A stretch of 64,000 bases of DNA from Boesenbergia rotunda (taxonomy: Eukaryota > Streptophyta > Magnoliopsida > Zingiberales > Zingiberaceae): contig JAGFNQ010000187.1 of assembly GCA_024364735.1 (NCBI GenBank), positions 1,091,819 through 1,155,818 of the forward strand. The letters are read 5' to 3'. The position numbers and the translations under genes were made by a program. The notes under the pieces were generated by a model, which was not told the origin of the DNA, did not search any database, and was given only the letters and a program-made list of their open reading frames with translations. Of this stretch, positions 53,538-64,000 are shown piece by piece. The first letter of the stretch is position 1; each line of letters starts with the position of its first letter.

Positions 53538-54190
53538 CTAATCTATATATGTAGACTGCGAAAGACCAAGCAACCGTTTTGATCTATCTCTATAGATTCT
53601 AATCCCAAGGATATAGGTTGCTTCTCCCAGGTATTTCATGGAGAAAGTTTTGGACAACCAAATTTTAACTGACTGTAAGACTGATATATCATTTCCTATA
53701 AGTAATATGTCATCGACATATAACACTAGGAATACGATTGCACTCCCACTAACCTTCTTGTACACACAAGGTTCGTCAGGATTTTGTGAGAAATTAAACT
53801 CTTTGATTGTCTCATCAAAACGGATGTTCCAGCTCCTGGATGCTTGCTTTAGTCCATATATGGATCGTCGAAGCTTGCATACTTTGGTTTTATTAACCGA
53901 TGTGAAACCTTCAGGTTGTATCATGTATACATCCTCAAGCAGGTTTCCATTAAGGAAAGCTATTTTCACATCCATTTGCCATATCTCATAATCATAATGA
54001 GTTGCTATGGCCAGGAGCATCCGAATGGATTTAAGCATAGCTACTGGCGAATAGGTTTCGTCATAATCAATTCCTTGTTTCTGACGATATCCTTTTGTCA
54101 CTAATCTAACCTTAAAGGTAACAACATTACCTTCCATATCGGTTTTCTTCTTGAAAACCCACTTGCACCCTATGAGCTTAATCCATATGC
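53538..54190 (-). pseudogene. Element G reverse transcriptase, N-terminally deleted
   Basis: It starts at the deletion join and reads IGCKWVFKKKTDMEGNVVTFK, GIDYDETYSPVAMLKSIRMLL, QMDVKIAFLNGNLLEDVYM, LYVDDILLIGND and GLSQSTYID. It breaks at about 53530, where about 17 bp present in F are missing. The codons before IGCKW in the open frame (54263-54190) are gag sequence read out of frame. Closely similar to F, perhaps 95% by eye. Confidence 0.88.
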
Positions 54191-54195
54191 TCATG

Positions 54196-54450
54196 CTACT
54201 TTTGTAGCTCAGGTACCATAGCGGCCAACATGATGCAACTCGCAAGTTCAGAATCAGCCACATGTTTCTGATAGGCCACTAACTGGTCTGGAGTTGCATC
54301 TTCAGGAGGATGGTTGGGAAGTTGTTCTTCAAGGACATAAGCAAGCTTTTCTGCCTTGAGGACTATCCTCAGGTTTCGAAGCCAGTCCATGAAGTTTGGC
54401 CCAGTCAGCTTATTGGTGTCCAAAATGGAACGCAAATTCAGAGAAGACAT
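54196..54450 (-). pseudogene. Element G gag N-terminal fragment
   Basis: MSSLNLRSILDTNKLTGPNFMDWLRNLRIVLKAEKLAYVLEEQLPNHP, ending CIMLAAMVPELQK and a stop. This is the first 84 codons of an Angela-type gag. The rest through integrase is deleted. F keeps the first 17 or so codons and the zinc knuckle instead, so F and G carry different deletions. Confidence 0.85.
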
Positions 54451-56188
54451 GATCAGGTGATTATCCTAGAAATACAAATTGAGGTTATGTGATGAGAATG
54501 ATAAAGAATGCATCAATATACATTAATTAAATCTTATTTATTTTTTGAATTGAATAACCCTTTTTATCAATTCGGGAGATCGTAGGAACATCTCCAAATA
54601 GGTTGATATCCAACCATAGATAAGAACAACCATGGCTAGAGTCCATCAAGTTATTCTTAGCTATGAAGGTAGGTAATTATACCGATTACATATTATACAT
54701 ATGTAACTATCACATTATGCAATCAACTAATTGAATGTTTGCATAAATCATTGGGTTATTAACTCATTAACAAGTATGCAACAATATACATAGCACCCAA
54801 CTACACCTCTCTTTACATCGACCTTGGCTGTGACACAACAAATCCATGCTCCAAGCTTAAGGTTAACCCATTAATCAGAAATAGTTTTAATATGGTTGGA
54901 GCTCATTCAACCGTTTAGTCAGGCTTGGATGTGTCCAACAACCAAAACTAAGGATTGACCTCTGACTCCAACTATATTAATCATAAACTAATTCCATGGT
55001 TTGAACATGTTGAGGTTCAAGCCGGGCATGGATGTGTCCATCAACCCAAACGAGAAATAAAACTCCGGTTCTAACCATATTAATGGAAGGTGTTGGCCTT
55101 AATATTTTGTAGGGGGTTTTGGGTCTCATCCTTTTCTTTTATGCACATTCATGACATATAATTATGTCATGTTCTAACGATTTCATTAATAAAGTATGTA
55201 TGTGACTTAGTTTATCAAGTCTCATTAATTGAATTAGGAACCGGATTTCCTAATTCTAATTTTATACTTTATTCAAGGAATTGTTTTGGGAAACAATTTC
55301 CTGAATTATCATAATCAATTTCGGAAATAATATGTTTAAGACTTTGATTTCTCTAAATCAAATCTTATTAAATTAAGAGACAGATTCCCTTAATTCAACC
55401 ACATATTATTTTCATGAAAATCTTATTTAAGGAAATATACTCTATAGGAAACAATTTTCCTAATTAATTTTGGAGACAATAATATGTAAGAGCATCACCT
55501 CATAAATCAAATAAGGAAATTATCGTTTGAGAATCACCTCAAAAATTTCTAAGATTTGATCACATATTTTATTTATGGTAAATTAATATCAATAACTTAA
55601 TTTGGATGGCTCCTCGAGGCTCAATCCAAATTAAACATTTGACAATTTAAATTCAATTTAGGAAATTTAATTATAACAACTAACTTTAAATTGGATGGCT
55701 CCCCGAGGCTCAATCCAAAATAAAGAATTTTATAAATAATTTAATTTCTAATTATCAATTTAAATGCCAATTAATATTCCCATAATTTGTCTAGACTTTT
55801 TTGAAAGAAAGTGCCCAAAATTGCGAGCTTTCCATAAATGGAATGTTTCCAAAAATAAAAGGTTTTCAGAATAATTGTAAGTTTCTGGTACAAAGAAAAC
55901 TTACGTAATTCCAAAATTGGAAAATTTCTAAAATAGAAAATTTCCAAAATTGGAAAGTTTCCAAAAATGGAAAGTTTTCACAATTATAATAAAATTTCAA
56001 AAACAGAGATATTTCAAATGTTTGCGAAATTTCATGAGGATTTCCAAACTTTGAAATTCCTAAATCGAAAATTTACCATAATTGGAAAGTTTCCATAATT
56101 GAAAATTTTCCAAAATTGAGATCATGATAAAGCTTTGCGCAAAACAATTATATGATTATGTCGAACACAAACCTCGCTCTGATACCAC
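54451..56188 (-). other. Element G leader and primer site, non-coding
   Basis: It corresponds to the leader of F reversed. GAGGCTC / GGCTCC motifs occur twice (55610-55620 and 55687-55700), and GGAAAGTTTCC-type inverted words at 55920-56110. The primer site TGGTATCAGAGC is intact on the minus strand at 56176-56187. Confidence 0.8.
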
Positions 56189-58025
56189 TGTTGGGACCGG
56201 GTGCATGTTGACATGGATGTGGGTTCGTAATTTTAAAAATTAATTACGTGCAGCGGAAGGTTTAGCATAAATAATTTCTCAAATTATTTAACCACACATC
56301 TAAGCATGCAATTTTATCTTGTATAGACATGATAATATATTTAAAATTTTGCAGAATCATAAACTAATTTACGTATTACCTCGCGTAACTCGAAGGAAGG
56401 GACGAGATCCAACCGTAAGCGTCCCTTGGAAGCTCCGCCTCTATTCGCGTCCACGCCGAGTATCTTCGGGATGACTTCGCAAAGCCACGAGTTTCATGTT
56501 CTCGAGAACTACTAGATTCTCCGAGAACGCGACAAGAAAAACCAAGAGAGAAGTTGGAAGACTAACCACAAAAGGATGGCTGGAATCAAAATTTCGGCGA
56601 AGCAAAAGAAGAGGCTTGCGGCAAAAGGATCATTGCGGCAAACTCTAATTCCGGCATCACCTTCTTCCGTCCAAGAGATGGCCGGAGCTTCCTTCTCCGG
56701 CAGCAGGTGGTGATCGGAAGGGAAAGGGCAGGGGTGGCCGGCTGGTGCTCCTTCTTGGGGCTAGTTGGCGCACGACAAGAAGGGGAGAAGAGAAGGAGAG
56801 AGAGAGGGAGAGAGCATATGCCTTCATCTCTACGATTATCACCCAAGCCTTGCCTTGGGTCCTTTATATAGTGGCCTCTCAACCATCAAGCCTCTCAAAT
56901 ATGGAATAACTTATTCTATCATGCCAAGTTTGATTTTATATCATGGTTAAAATCATATTTTAATTCATGATAAAAAATCAATCAAGTCTCTTCTCTCCTA
57001 TGGAATAAATTTCCTTATCACGGTAAATCAATCCATGATTGATTTTATAAAATAAACCAATCCATGGTTCATTTTAATTTTCATGAAAAATAAAGCAAAC
57101 CTTGGTTTATTATATAAAAATTTATATCATCCATAATTTTATAAAACAAACCACACTTGGTTTATTTTATAAATTGAACCAAAAACTTGATTCTCTCCCT
57201 TTGTTGTGGTCGACCAAGCAAAGATGATGGAGGCCCTCTTTGGCCGGCCCATCCAAGCCAAGCCCCAATGAATTAAACTTATTTAATTCATCTATTAAGT
57301 CTTCAAAAGACTTTAGCCATTTTACGCTTCTGATTCGTCTCTGAAAAATTCAGATTCGACTTATCGTTTGGCTCAACCAAACTTAATCTCTCTTGATTGG
57401 AAAATCTAATTTTCAACTCGTTTTAAATCCCTTGGATTACTCGTAGTACGTGTGACTAAATAGGCTTTCGATTTATGTTGGCCGTCTATAATTAATCAAT
57501 TAATTATAGAACGATCATGAGTGGCACCTAGTAAGTAGTACATCATGATTCCCAATTAATCGAAAGATCAACGGTTGACCTCAGAAACAATTCTGAAACC
57601 CTTCAGCAGCTATAATGAATCGTGATGTACTACTTACTAGGTGCCTTAACTAGCACCTAGTAAGTATTTCCCTTAACTAGCATTCATGTTTATCTCCGGA
57701 CATCTCAATGTCACCAGCCAGTGAGAATCAGCTGATTAGAGAATAACCCATGCTAGTCTCAACAGAATTGATAGTGTCCGTATTTATCAATTCATCAATT
57801 AGGGACAATTTTAATACTTCACAATTGCACATGTAGAGATAATCACTAGTTGTGAATTCATCACAAATTCTCTCATGCTGTGAATTGTATTGCGGACATT
57901 CAGTAAATGTGTTTAAGATCTCAATCAAATACATATACATGTATACTCAAATAGTGAATATTCATTTATTAGATTAAATGATTACAATAATAAGGCGATT
58001 GCCTTAGGACACTTCTCTCATATCA
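56189..58025 (-). repeat. Element G 5' LTR with internal deletion
   Basis: 1837 bp against 2224 in F. It begins next to the primer site (plus TGTTGGGACC) and ends at CTCATATCA without the final CTAACA. About 430 bp present in F and in the 3' LTR are missing at about 57620-57665. In their place is a small insertion made of nearby sequence, partly inverted. Minus-strand TATA box at about 56865. Confidence 0.85.
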
Positions 58026-58267
58026 GTCCTACTCAATACACACAAAGTGTACTAGTGTAATTCTATGGTCAAGATAGACTAGTACCAAATTATACCACAA
58101 CCATTTCAATAGTTCGTCCAAATCCATCTCGGTTGTGAGTCACTACTTATACTTTGCAAGGGACTGATAACATGATCTTCTGTGTGACACCATACACCAT
58201 GTTATCTACAATGTAAAGTATTAGACAACTGCATATATAAAATGCAAACATATGACCACTGTGATTC
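58026..58267 (-). repeat. Element D 3' LTR fragment, distal part
   Basis: It continues at 59591-59650 after removal of the solo LTR; together about 300 bp. It abuts the broken end of the element G LTR, so both are truncated here. Confidence 0.6.
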
Positions 58268-59590
58268 TGTTGGTGCAAAAAGCACCAAAGTCAAACCTGT
58301 GTTTTGATAATGGCAACGGGGTTCAAAAGTTAAGTCTTAGTTGTAATCTAACATGTCACTCTAGTGTGCAGGGTAAAAAGTCCTAGCGAAGGACTGCTAG
58401 GCACTGGCGAAGGAATGCCAGGGTAAAAAGCCCTAGCGAAAGACTGCTAGGCACCAGGCGAAGGATAGCTTGGGACTGAAGCCCTAGCAAAGGAATGCTA
58501 GGCACCGGGCGAAGGACAGCTCGGTATCCAAGACCTGGCAAAGGATCGCTAGGCAAAAGTCCAACCAAAGGAGCGGTTGGCATCAGGTACATTCTCCCGA
58601 GAGGAGTAGGTGAGGACGCGTTCCCCGTCGAGGGAACAGTAGGCGTCGGTTTGACCTAGGGTTCCATTTTGGAGACCCAAAGTCAGAACCAAGACAGCTA
58701 AGGTTGTATAAACTAACAATTTATTATTTCATTGTGTTTTGGACTAACCTGGATGCAGGACCGAAGGAACGTGTGTCTGCAGCTTAGAGAGCCTCAAAGG
58801 AATGAGGAAATAGCTGACCAGGGCGCCCGGAGTGTCCCGGGCGCCCCCAAGGTGAACACAAAACACAACCGCTCCACAAGAATGCAAAGCAAGCTTCGAC
58901 AGTTCAACTCCCGGGCGCCCCGGTGCTCTCGGGCGCCCCCAGCGCTCCGGGCGCCCCGCCTGATGCGGGCGCCCCCAGTGCCAGCTGCCGAAGCACTCCC
59001 TCGCGAAGCCAAGAGGATGAAGGCTTGACTCGGTCAACCCGGGTGCCCCGAGCGCTCCGGGCGCCCCGGTCAAAACTAATCCTGATTTTGAAGGGATCAG
59101 ATGTTGACCGCGCTGGAGACGGATCGACCGCCATGTGGGGGGGCGCCCCCGACGTCCCGGGCGTCCCCAGGCCCTATATAAAGGGCCCTCGACCCCAAGC
59201 TTCAGACAACACTTTCAATCAACGCTTCTACGCTCTTCTGCTCTCGTGCTCTGCTCCGGAAACCTCCCGACACGAGACTCAGGCGCCGACGACGTCCTCC
59301 CTCTCCGAAAATACCATCTACTCCGGACGTCGGTAACGAAGAGCTATTTTAGTTTACTGTACTGAATTCTGTAAAATCTTTTGTAAACTATTTTTTGTGA
59401 CATATAGAATTGCCCGCAGAAAATGGTCAACGACCGTGGGCCTTGGAGTAGGAGTCGACCTAGGCTCCGAACCAAGTAAAACCACCGTGTCTGTGTGTTT
59501 TTAACTTTAATCTTCCGCTACGCATTCTCTCTTCAAATCCGAACGATTTCCGATGTTCACCCCCCCTCTATCGGTTTTCTCGATCCAACA
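58268..59590 (+). mobile_element. Solo LTR of the element-I family, 1323 bp
   Basis: TGTTGG..CCAACA with the perfect duplication GATTC (58263-58267 and 59591-59595). It has the hairpin array (58380-58574), GGGCGCCC palindromes (about 58818-59168) and TATATAAAGG at 59175. It is clearly the same family as the element I LTRs but a diverged member. No internal sequence, hence a solo LTR. Confidence 0.92.
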
Positions 59591-59659
59591 GATTCTTATT
59601 CCAAAATAGATGTTCATACAAAAGCTAGGCTTATATTATATATTCTAATAATCTCCCAC

Positions 59660-60964
59660 TTATACTAGAAGACTATGCTGCCATCAAACTGTCATACATC
59701 TGATTCTCATCCCCTCAACATGCCTATCATAAACTTTCGCTGGAAGGGCCTTAGTGAAAGGATCTGCCAGGTTATCTGCTGATGCAATCCTGGCGACAAC
59801 AACTTCTCCTCGCTTTACGATGTCTCGTATCAGGTGGTACTTGCACTCAATGTGTTTACTTGCCTTATGGGCTCATGGTTCCTTTGAGTTTGCTACTGCA
59901 CCACTATTATCACAATAAATTGTGATAGCCTTGGGAAAACCAGGAATCACCTCTAAGTCCATTAAGAAGTTCCTGAGCCATACAACTTCTTTGGTTGCCT
60001 TAGAGACTGCCACATACTCAGCTTCCATGGTGGAGTCTACAACGCATTTATGCTTGATACTCCTCCATACTATGGCTCCACCTCCCAAAGTAAACACATA
60101 ACCCGAGATAGACTTACTGTTATCCCTATCTGATTGGAAATCAGAATCCGTGTAACCCACAGGGAACAATTGATCTGCCTGGTAAACTAGCATATAATCT
60201 CTATTCCTTTTCAAGTACTTTAATATATGTTTTACCACAGTCCAATGTCCCTGTCCTGGATTACTTTGATATCTGCTAACCATTCCCACGGCAAAGCAGA
60301 TATCCGGTCTCATACATAACATAACATACATTAGGCTCCCTACAGTTGAAGCATAAGGAACTGCCTTCATCTCCTCTATCTCCTTTGATGTTTTAGGACA
60401 CATCTCCTTTGATAAAGGTACTCCATGCCGAAAAGGTAGAAAACCTTTCTTGGAGTTTTGCATGGTAAATCGAGGTAGGATAGTGTCAATATACGAAGCT
60501 TGAGATAAGCACAACATCCTTTTCTGCGATCCCTTATAACTTTGATCCTAAGGATGTGTCCAGCTTCTCCCAAGTCCTTCAAATCAAACTGTTTGGACAA
60601 CCATACCCTTACATCTGACAACACTTTAACATTGTTGCCAATGAGCAAAATGTCATCTACATATAGTACAAGAAATACCACTATGTTTCCGTCACTTCTC
60701 TTGTATACACAAGACTCATCAAGACTGGATTACCTCATCAAACCGGATGTTCCTAGATCTTGAAGCTTGCTTCAATCCATAAATGGATCGATTAAGCTTA
60801 CACACAAGATGCTCTTTACCCTTTGCAATGAATCCCTCTGGTTGCTTTATATAGATGTTTTCTTCAAGACTTCCATTAAGGAAAGCTATCTTGACATCCA
60901 TTTGCCAAACCTCATAATCCATATGAGCAGCAATAGACAAGAGAATCCGGATAGACTTAAGCAT
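59660..60964 (-). pseudogene. Element D reverse transcriptase and RNase H
   Basis: 60964-60719: MLKSIRILLSIAAHMDYEVWQMDVKIAFLNGSLEENIYIKQPEGF and RSIYGLKQASRSRNIRFDEV. 60681-60376: LVLYVDDILLIGNNVKVL then a frame change. 60517-59873: LSQASYIDTILPRFTMQNSKKGFLPFRHG, VPYASTVGSLMYVMLCMRPDICFAVG, YTDSDFQSDRDNSKSISGYVFTLGGG, STMEAEYVAVSKATKE and IYCDNSGAVANSKEP. The final part to 59660 is readable out of frame (HIECKYHLIRDIV, ADPFTKALPAKV). At least three frame changes. The palm motif is intact. Confidence 0.85.
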
Positions 60965-62221
60965 GACTACCGGTGAAAAGGTTTCCTCATAATTGTTACC
61001 CTCTTTCTAAGTATACCCCATCGCAACAAGCCTTACTTTAAAGGCTTCCACCTTTCCGTCTGATCCTCTCTTTCTTTTGTAGATCCACTTACATCCAATG
61101 GCTTTTACACCATCAGGTGGTTCTACTAACTCCCAAACATGATTAGAATCCATAGATTCTATTTCAGAATTCATCGCCTTTTGTCAAAATACCGCATCTT
61201 TATCTTGGAGTGCTTCGTCATAGGTCCATGGATCAGGTTCATGTTCACCAGGGACCTAGTCCGAGGACTCTCCCAAAAACATGAATCTGTCAAGTTGCCT
61301 AACAACCCTCCAACTACGACGAGGTGCTACCTGTATATCATCTGTGACACGCGGTGCAGTCACTTGTAGTATATCCTCCTGTACCGTTGTTACTGAAGTA
61401 GAAACTTCCCCTCTTATTTCTTCTAGAACAATTTTACTCATGGGATTATGGTTCATTACATAGTTCTCATCTAAAAATCGGGCATTTGTGCTAACGATGA
61501 CCTTCTGATCTTGAGAACTATAAAATAAACCACCTTTTGTTCCTTTAGGATAGCCTACGAACAAGCGAACTTCTGTACGAGATTCCAACTTATCAGCGTC
61601 TCCTTTCAGCACATGTGTTGGACTACTCCAAATCCGAATATGTCTCAGACTAGGCTTACGCTCATTCCACAATTCTGTGGGAGTAGAGAGTACTGATTTA
61701 GAAGGTACCAAGTTCAGAATATACATTGTCGTTTCCAGAGTATACCCCAGAGCGAATTCAGTAATTCAGAATAACTCATCATAGATCTAACCATCTCCAT
61801 AAGAGTCCTATTCCTTCACTCCGCCACACCGTTCTGTTGGAGTGTACCAGGTGCGGACAATTGGGATTGAATCCCAACCTCTGATAAGTAACTCCTAAAC
61901 TCTCCCAAGAGGTACTCACCACCACGGTCAGACCGTAATGTTTTGATACTCTTACCATGACGTTTCTCCATATCAGCTTTGTATTCTTTGAATTTGTCAA
62001 AGCATTCAGACTTGTAGCACATCAGGTAAATGTATCGATACCTTGAATAGTCCTCTATAAATGAGATGAAATATTCAAAGCCACCTTTTGCCTGGATAGA
62101 CATAGGACCACACAAATCAGAATGAACCAACTCCAACACATCTTTGGCTCTATACCCCTTGGCCTTAAAAGGCCTCTTGGTCATTTTAACTTCCAAGCAA
62201 GATTCGTAGGTTGGGAATATA
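60965..62221 (-). pseudogene. Element D integrase and RT entry
   Basis: 62221-61816: PTYESCLEVKMTKRPFKAKGYRAKDVLELVHSDLCGPMSIQAKGGFEYFISFIEDYSRYRYIYL, LRSDRGGEYLLGEFRSYL and LQQNGVAE (D, D, E blocks, with IED in place of the usual IDD). 61726-61256: the C-terminal region (WNERKPSLRHIRIWSSPTHV, VGYPKGTKGGLFY). From 61255 to 60965 the RT entry is readable with stops (HVWELVEPPDGVKAIGCKWIY). The first residues of the ORF that reaches 62283 come from the LTR of element H. Confidence 0.82.
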
Positions 62222-63533
62222 GGATCGGTGTCGTCGATAGAGGGGGGGTGAATATCGACTTGAAAAATCTTTTGTAAACTCATCGTAAACTTCGAGGTTC
62301 ATTCTATTCAGAGAGTTAGTAGCACAGTGGAAAAATAAAGAATGAAAGACAAAACACACAAGACACGCGGGTTTTTACTTGGTTCCCAACCCCCCAAGGT
62401 CAGTACATCCAAGGCCTAATTACAGGTAGCGCCTGTCCACTAATAGTCTCCTTTTCGGACTTTTCGGAGGTGGAGAAACTCGGCTTACAGTTCAGGTTTT
62501 ACAACCAAAAGATTAAGAAATTAAGTGCATAAAAATAAATGCAAACCAAATAGGAAAGTCGACGATCCCGGCCGATCTGGAACTCCGAAGTGCAACGTAC
62601 TTCCTCCTGTAGCCTCCTTGGTCGTAGAGCTTCGTGTCTAGCGCTTTTTTTTTGCTTGGAATGCTTAGAATGGTGTAGCAGATGTGGGCTCGAAGCCCCT
62701 TTTATAGCTTCATCTCGGGCACCCTAGAGCCTCTAGGGTGCCTCTATATGGTCAAAAACTCATCCGTAATTGTGAACTTTGCGATAATGATAAGATAGGC
62801 TGTCTAGGGTGCCTGTATTAACACGAGCGCCTTGGATACTATTTTCCATCCTTCTTGTGTTTTCTTGCCTGCTTTCCCTCCAACTCTAGGTACCTACAAG
62901 ATACACAAATACAAGACAAACAAATATATAATCATAGCCTTAATGATTGGTTCTGACTTTGGATTTCTCACGAAACCCTAGGTCGAACCGACGCATAGTG
63001 TTCCCTTCCCTGGGAACGCTCCCTCGCCTACTCCTCTCAGGAGAAGTTTGCCAACCGGCTCCTCCGGTTGGACTTTTGCCCGATCTTTCGGATCAGGACT
63101 ATGGTGCCCAGTCCACGACCAGGACGTATTGCCCAATTCCGCGAACCAGGACTTCGGTGCCTAACCCTCAGCCAGGACTTATTGCCCAATTTCATGAACT
63201 AGGACTTCGTGCCCAACCCTCGGCCAGGACTTATTGCCCAATTCCACGAACCAGGACTTCGTGCCCAACCCTTGGTCAGGTCTTAGGTGCTCAGCCCTCG
63301 GCCAGGACTTAGTGCCCAATTCCACGAACCAGGATTTCATGCCCAATCCACGATCAGAACTTAGGTGCCCAGCCCTCGGCCAGGACTTATTGCCTAGGTT
63401 AACTAGGACTTTGTTTACCTTGACACAGATTTCTTAACTAACCCTTACCTTGTCTAATATATCACTAACTTAAGCATATTGTTAAACATTGAAACACTAG
63501 AGGAGGACATCACTAATGCATCTTGCACCAACA
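62222..63533 (-). repeat. Element H 3' LTR (Sirevirus-like)
   Basis: The minus strand starts TGTTGGTGCAAGATGC at 63533 and ends near CGACGACACCGATCC at about 62222; the exact end is uncertain. It carries a tandem hairpin array (about 63080-63400, AGTCC/GGACT-type units separated by TGGGCA). GGGTGCC / GGCACCC half-palindromes (62717-62830) follow, with a minus-strand TATA-like TATAAAAGG at about 62697-62705. Same plan as A and I. The matching 5' LTR is beyond the window. Confidence 0.82.
63080..63400 (-). repeat. Tandem hairpin array in the element H LTR
   Basis: About ten units of 30-35 bp. On the plus strand they alternate CCAGGACTT(CG)TGCCCA with CACGAACC or CTCGGCC. Some units form AGTCC/GGACT stems, others only partly pair. 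Confidence 0.75.
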
Positions 63534-64000
63534 ATCTCCCCCTTTTTGATGTTTGACAATATCTTAAGTTATATTGGAATTAAGGGTTAAGTTTTGATCC
63601 TTGGGAGAAAACGAAAAAAATTTTGATTTAAGTTTTGATCCTTGGGAGAAAACGAAAAAAAAATTCTAACTTAAGTCTCTCTCTCCCCCTTTGTCACACA
63701 TAAAAAAAAATGACAAAAAAAACTTGCGCCTACAATGGAAACTTCTTAAAAAATTTTCTTCTCCTTTTGAAAGTACTTAGGATAATTCTTTGAAAGAATA
63801 TATAATTTTTGAAAAAAAATCAAAACCCTTTCCTCTTTTTTTAGAAACTTTTTAAGTACTTGTTTTGTAAAGTATTATATAAAATAACTATGTACTTAAA
63901 TTGCACCAACAAATTTAGATAAATATGAATTTCCCTAGGTCTGATACAATCCTAGAAATCTTGTTGATCACAAGAGAATTTCTATGTGTCTTAGGGATTT
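63534..64000 (-). other. Element H polypurine tracts and 3' non-coding region
   Basis: On the minus strand AAAAAGGGGGAGATT lies directly next to the LTR (63534-63548), with a second purine tract near 63683-63692. A 33-bp stretch around GATCCTTGGGAGAAAACG occurs twice in tandem (about 63592-63661). The rest is AT-rich with no coding sequence in the window. Confidence 0.75.

Larger units (their letters stand above)
47417..58025 (-). mobile_element. Element G: Angela/Tork-like copia, inverted relative to F, with large internal deletion
   Basis: On the minus strand: 5' LTR (58025-56189), primer site, leader, gag start (54450-54196), then directly RT (54190-53538), RNase H (53476-52751), PPT and 3' LTR (52736-47417, itself split by a solo LTR). 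The gag C-terminus, protease and integrase are deleted, with the join at about 54190. Both LTRs are truncated: the 3' LTR lacks its terminal part where it meets F, and the 5' LTR lacks the outermost bases (CTAACA). Both lie convergent with F. Confidence 0.85.
58026..62221 (-). mobile_element. Element D: Angela/Tork-like copia, degenerate
   Basis: Minus strand: integrase (62221-61256), RT (61255-60380), RNase H (60517-59660), PPT (GTGGGAGATTA at 59650-59660) and a 3' LTR fragment (59650-58026). The LTR fragment is split by a solo LTR of the element-I family. The 5' half is lost at element H. The coding regions carry several frameshifts. Confidence 0.8.

Noticed and set aside
1..64000. Endogenous pararetrovirus or other virus integration
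   Set aside because: All RT sequences found belong to Ty1/copia or Ty3/gypsy contexts with LTRs and initiator-Met primer sites; no movement-protein or coat-protein motifs seen.

Overview
The window is plant nuclear DNA made almost entirely of nested LTR retrotransposons. I found no rRNA or tRNA gene, no CRISPR array and no convincing single-copy host gene. Initiator-Met primer sites (TGGTATCAGAGC), Sirevirus-type Ty1/copia elements with AAAAAGGGGGAGATT polypurine tracts, Angela/Tork-like copia elements and a large-LTR Tekay/Del-like Ty3/gypsy chromovirus point to a big, repeat-rich angiosperm genome, probably a monocot. Zingiberales is my guess and is not proven by the sequence.

Layout. 1-467: 3' end of a plus-strand Sirevirus-like element, cut short. 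468-15242: element A, a minus-strand Sirevirus-like copia. Its gag is split by element C (5473-12957, also minus) and its RNase H region carries a SINE (643-894) with an 18-bp target duplication. 15243-15728 and 37446-37780: the only DNA I could not assign to an element, carrying a repeated hairpin module. 15729-37445: a gypsy element with 2.92-kb LTRs and a CTGAG target duplication. It holds a minus-strand 3.33-kb solo LTR (19798-23124, duplication CATAA) and, inside its 3' LTR, copia element I (26343-34790, duplication AATAG).

37781-39957: element E, an LTR plus gag fragment. 39958-47416: element F (plus strand, Angela/Tork-like), interrupted by a MITE-like insertion at 44434-45030. 47417-58025: element G, the same family in the opposite orientation, carrying a second 3.32-kb solo LTR (48827-52149, duplication TCAAA). 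58026-62221: element D (minus copia) with a solo LTR of the element-I family in its LTR (58268-59590, duplication GATTC). 62222-64000: element H, a minus Sirevirus-like 3' LTR with flanking internal sequence.

No element is autonomous as seen here; nearly every pol gene is broken. The most interesting unit is element I. It has gag but no pol, and carries a 387-codon envelope-like / plant-transposon-type gene that appears to have its own TATA promoter, 5' leader and 78-bp GT-AG intron. The GC-rich palindromes in front of that promoter match those in the element's own LTR. A second theme is the LTR architecture of the Sirevirus-like families: tandem hairpins whose stems change together while the loop stays nearly constant, and family-specific palindromes around the TATA box. 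A third is the gypsy element, where gag and protease are missing and a short acidic-repeat ORF with a C-terminal hydrophobic segment sits behind a likely leader intron.
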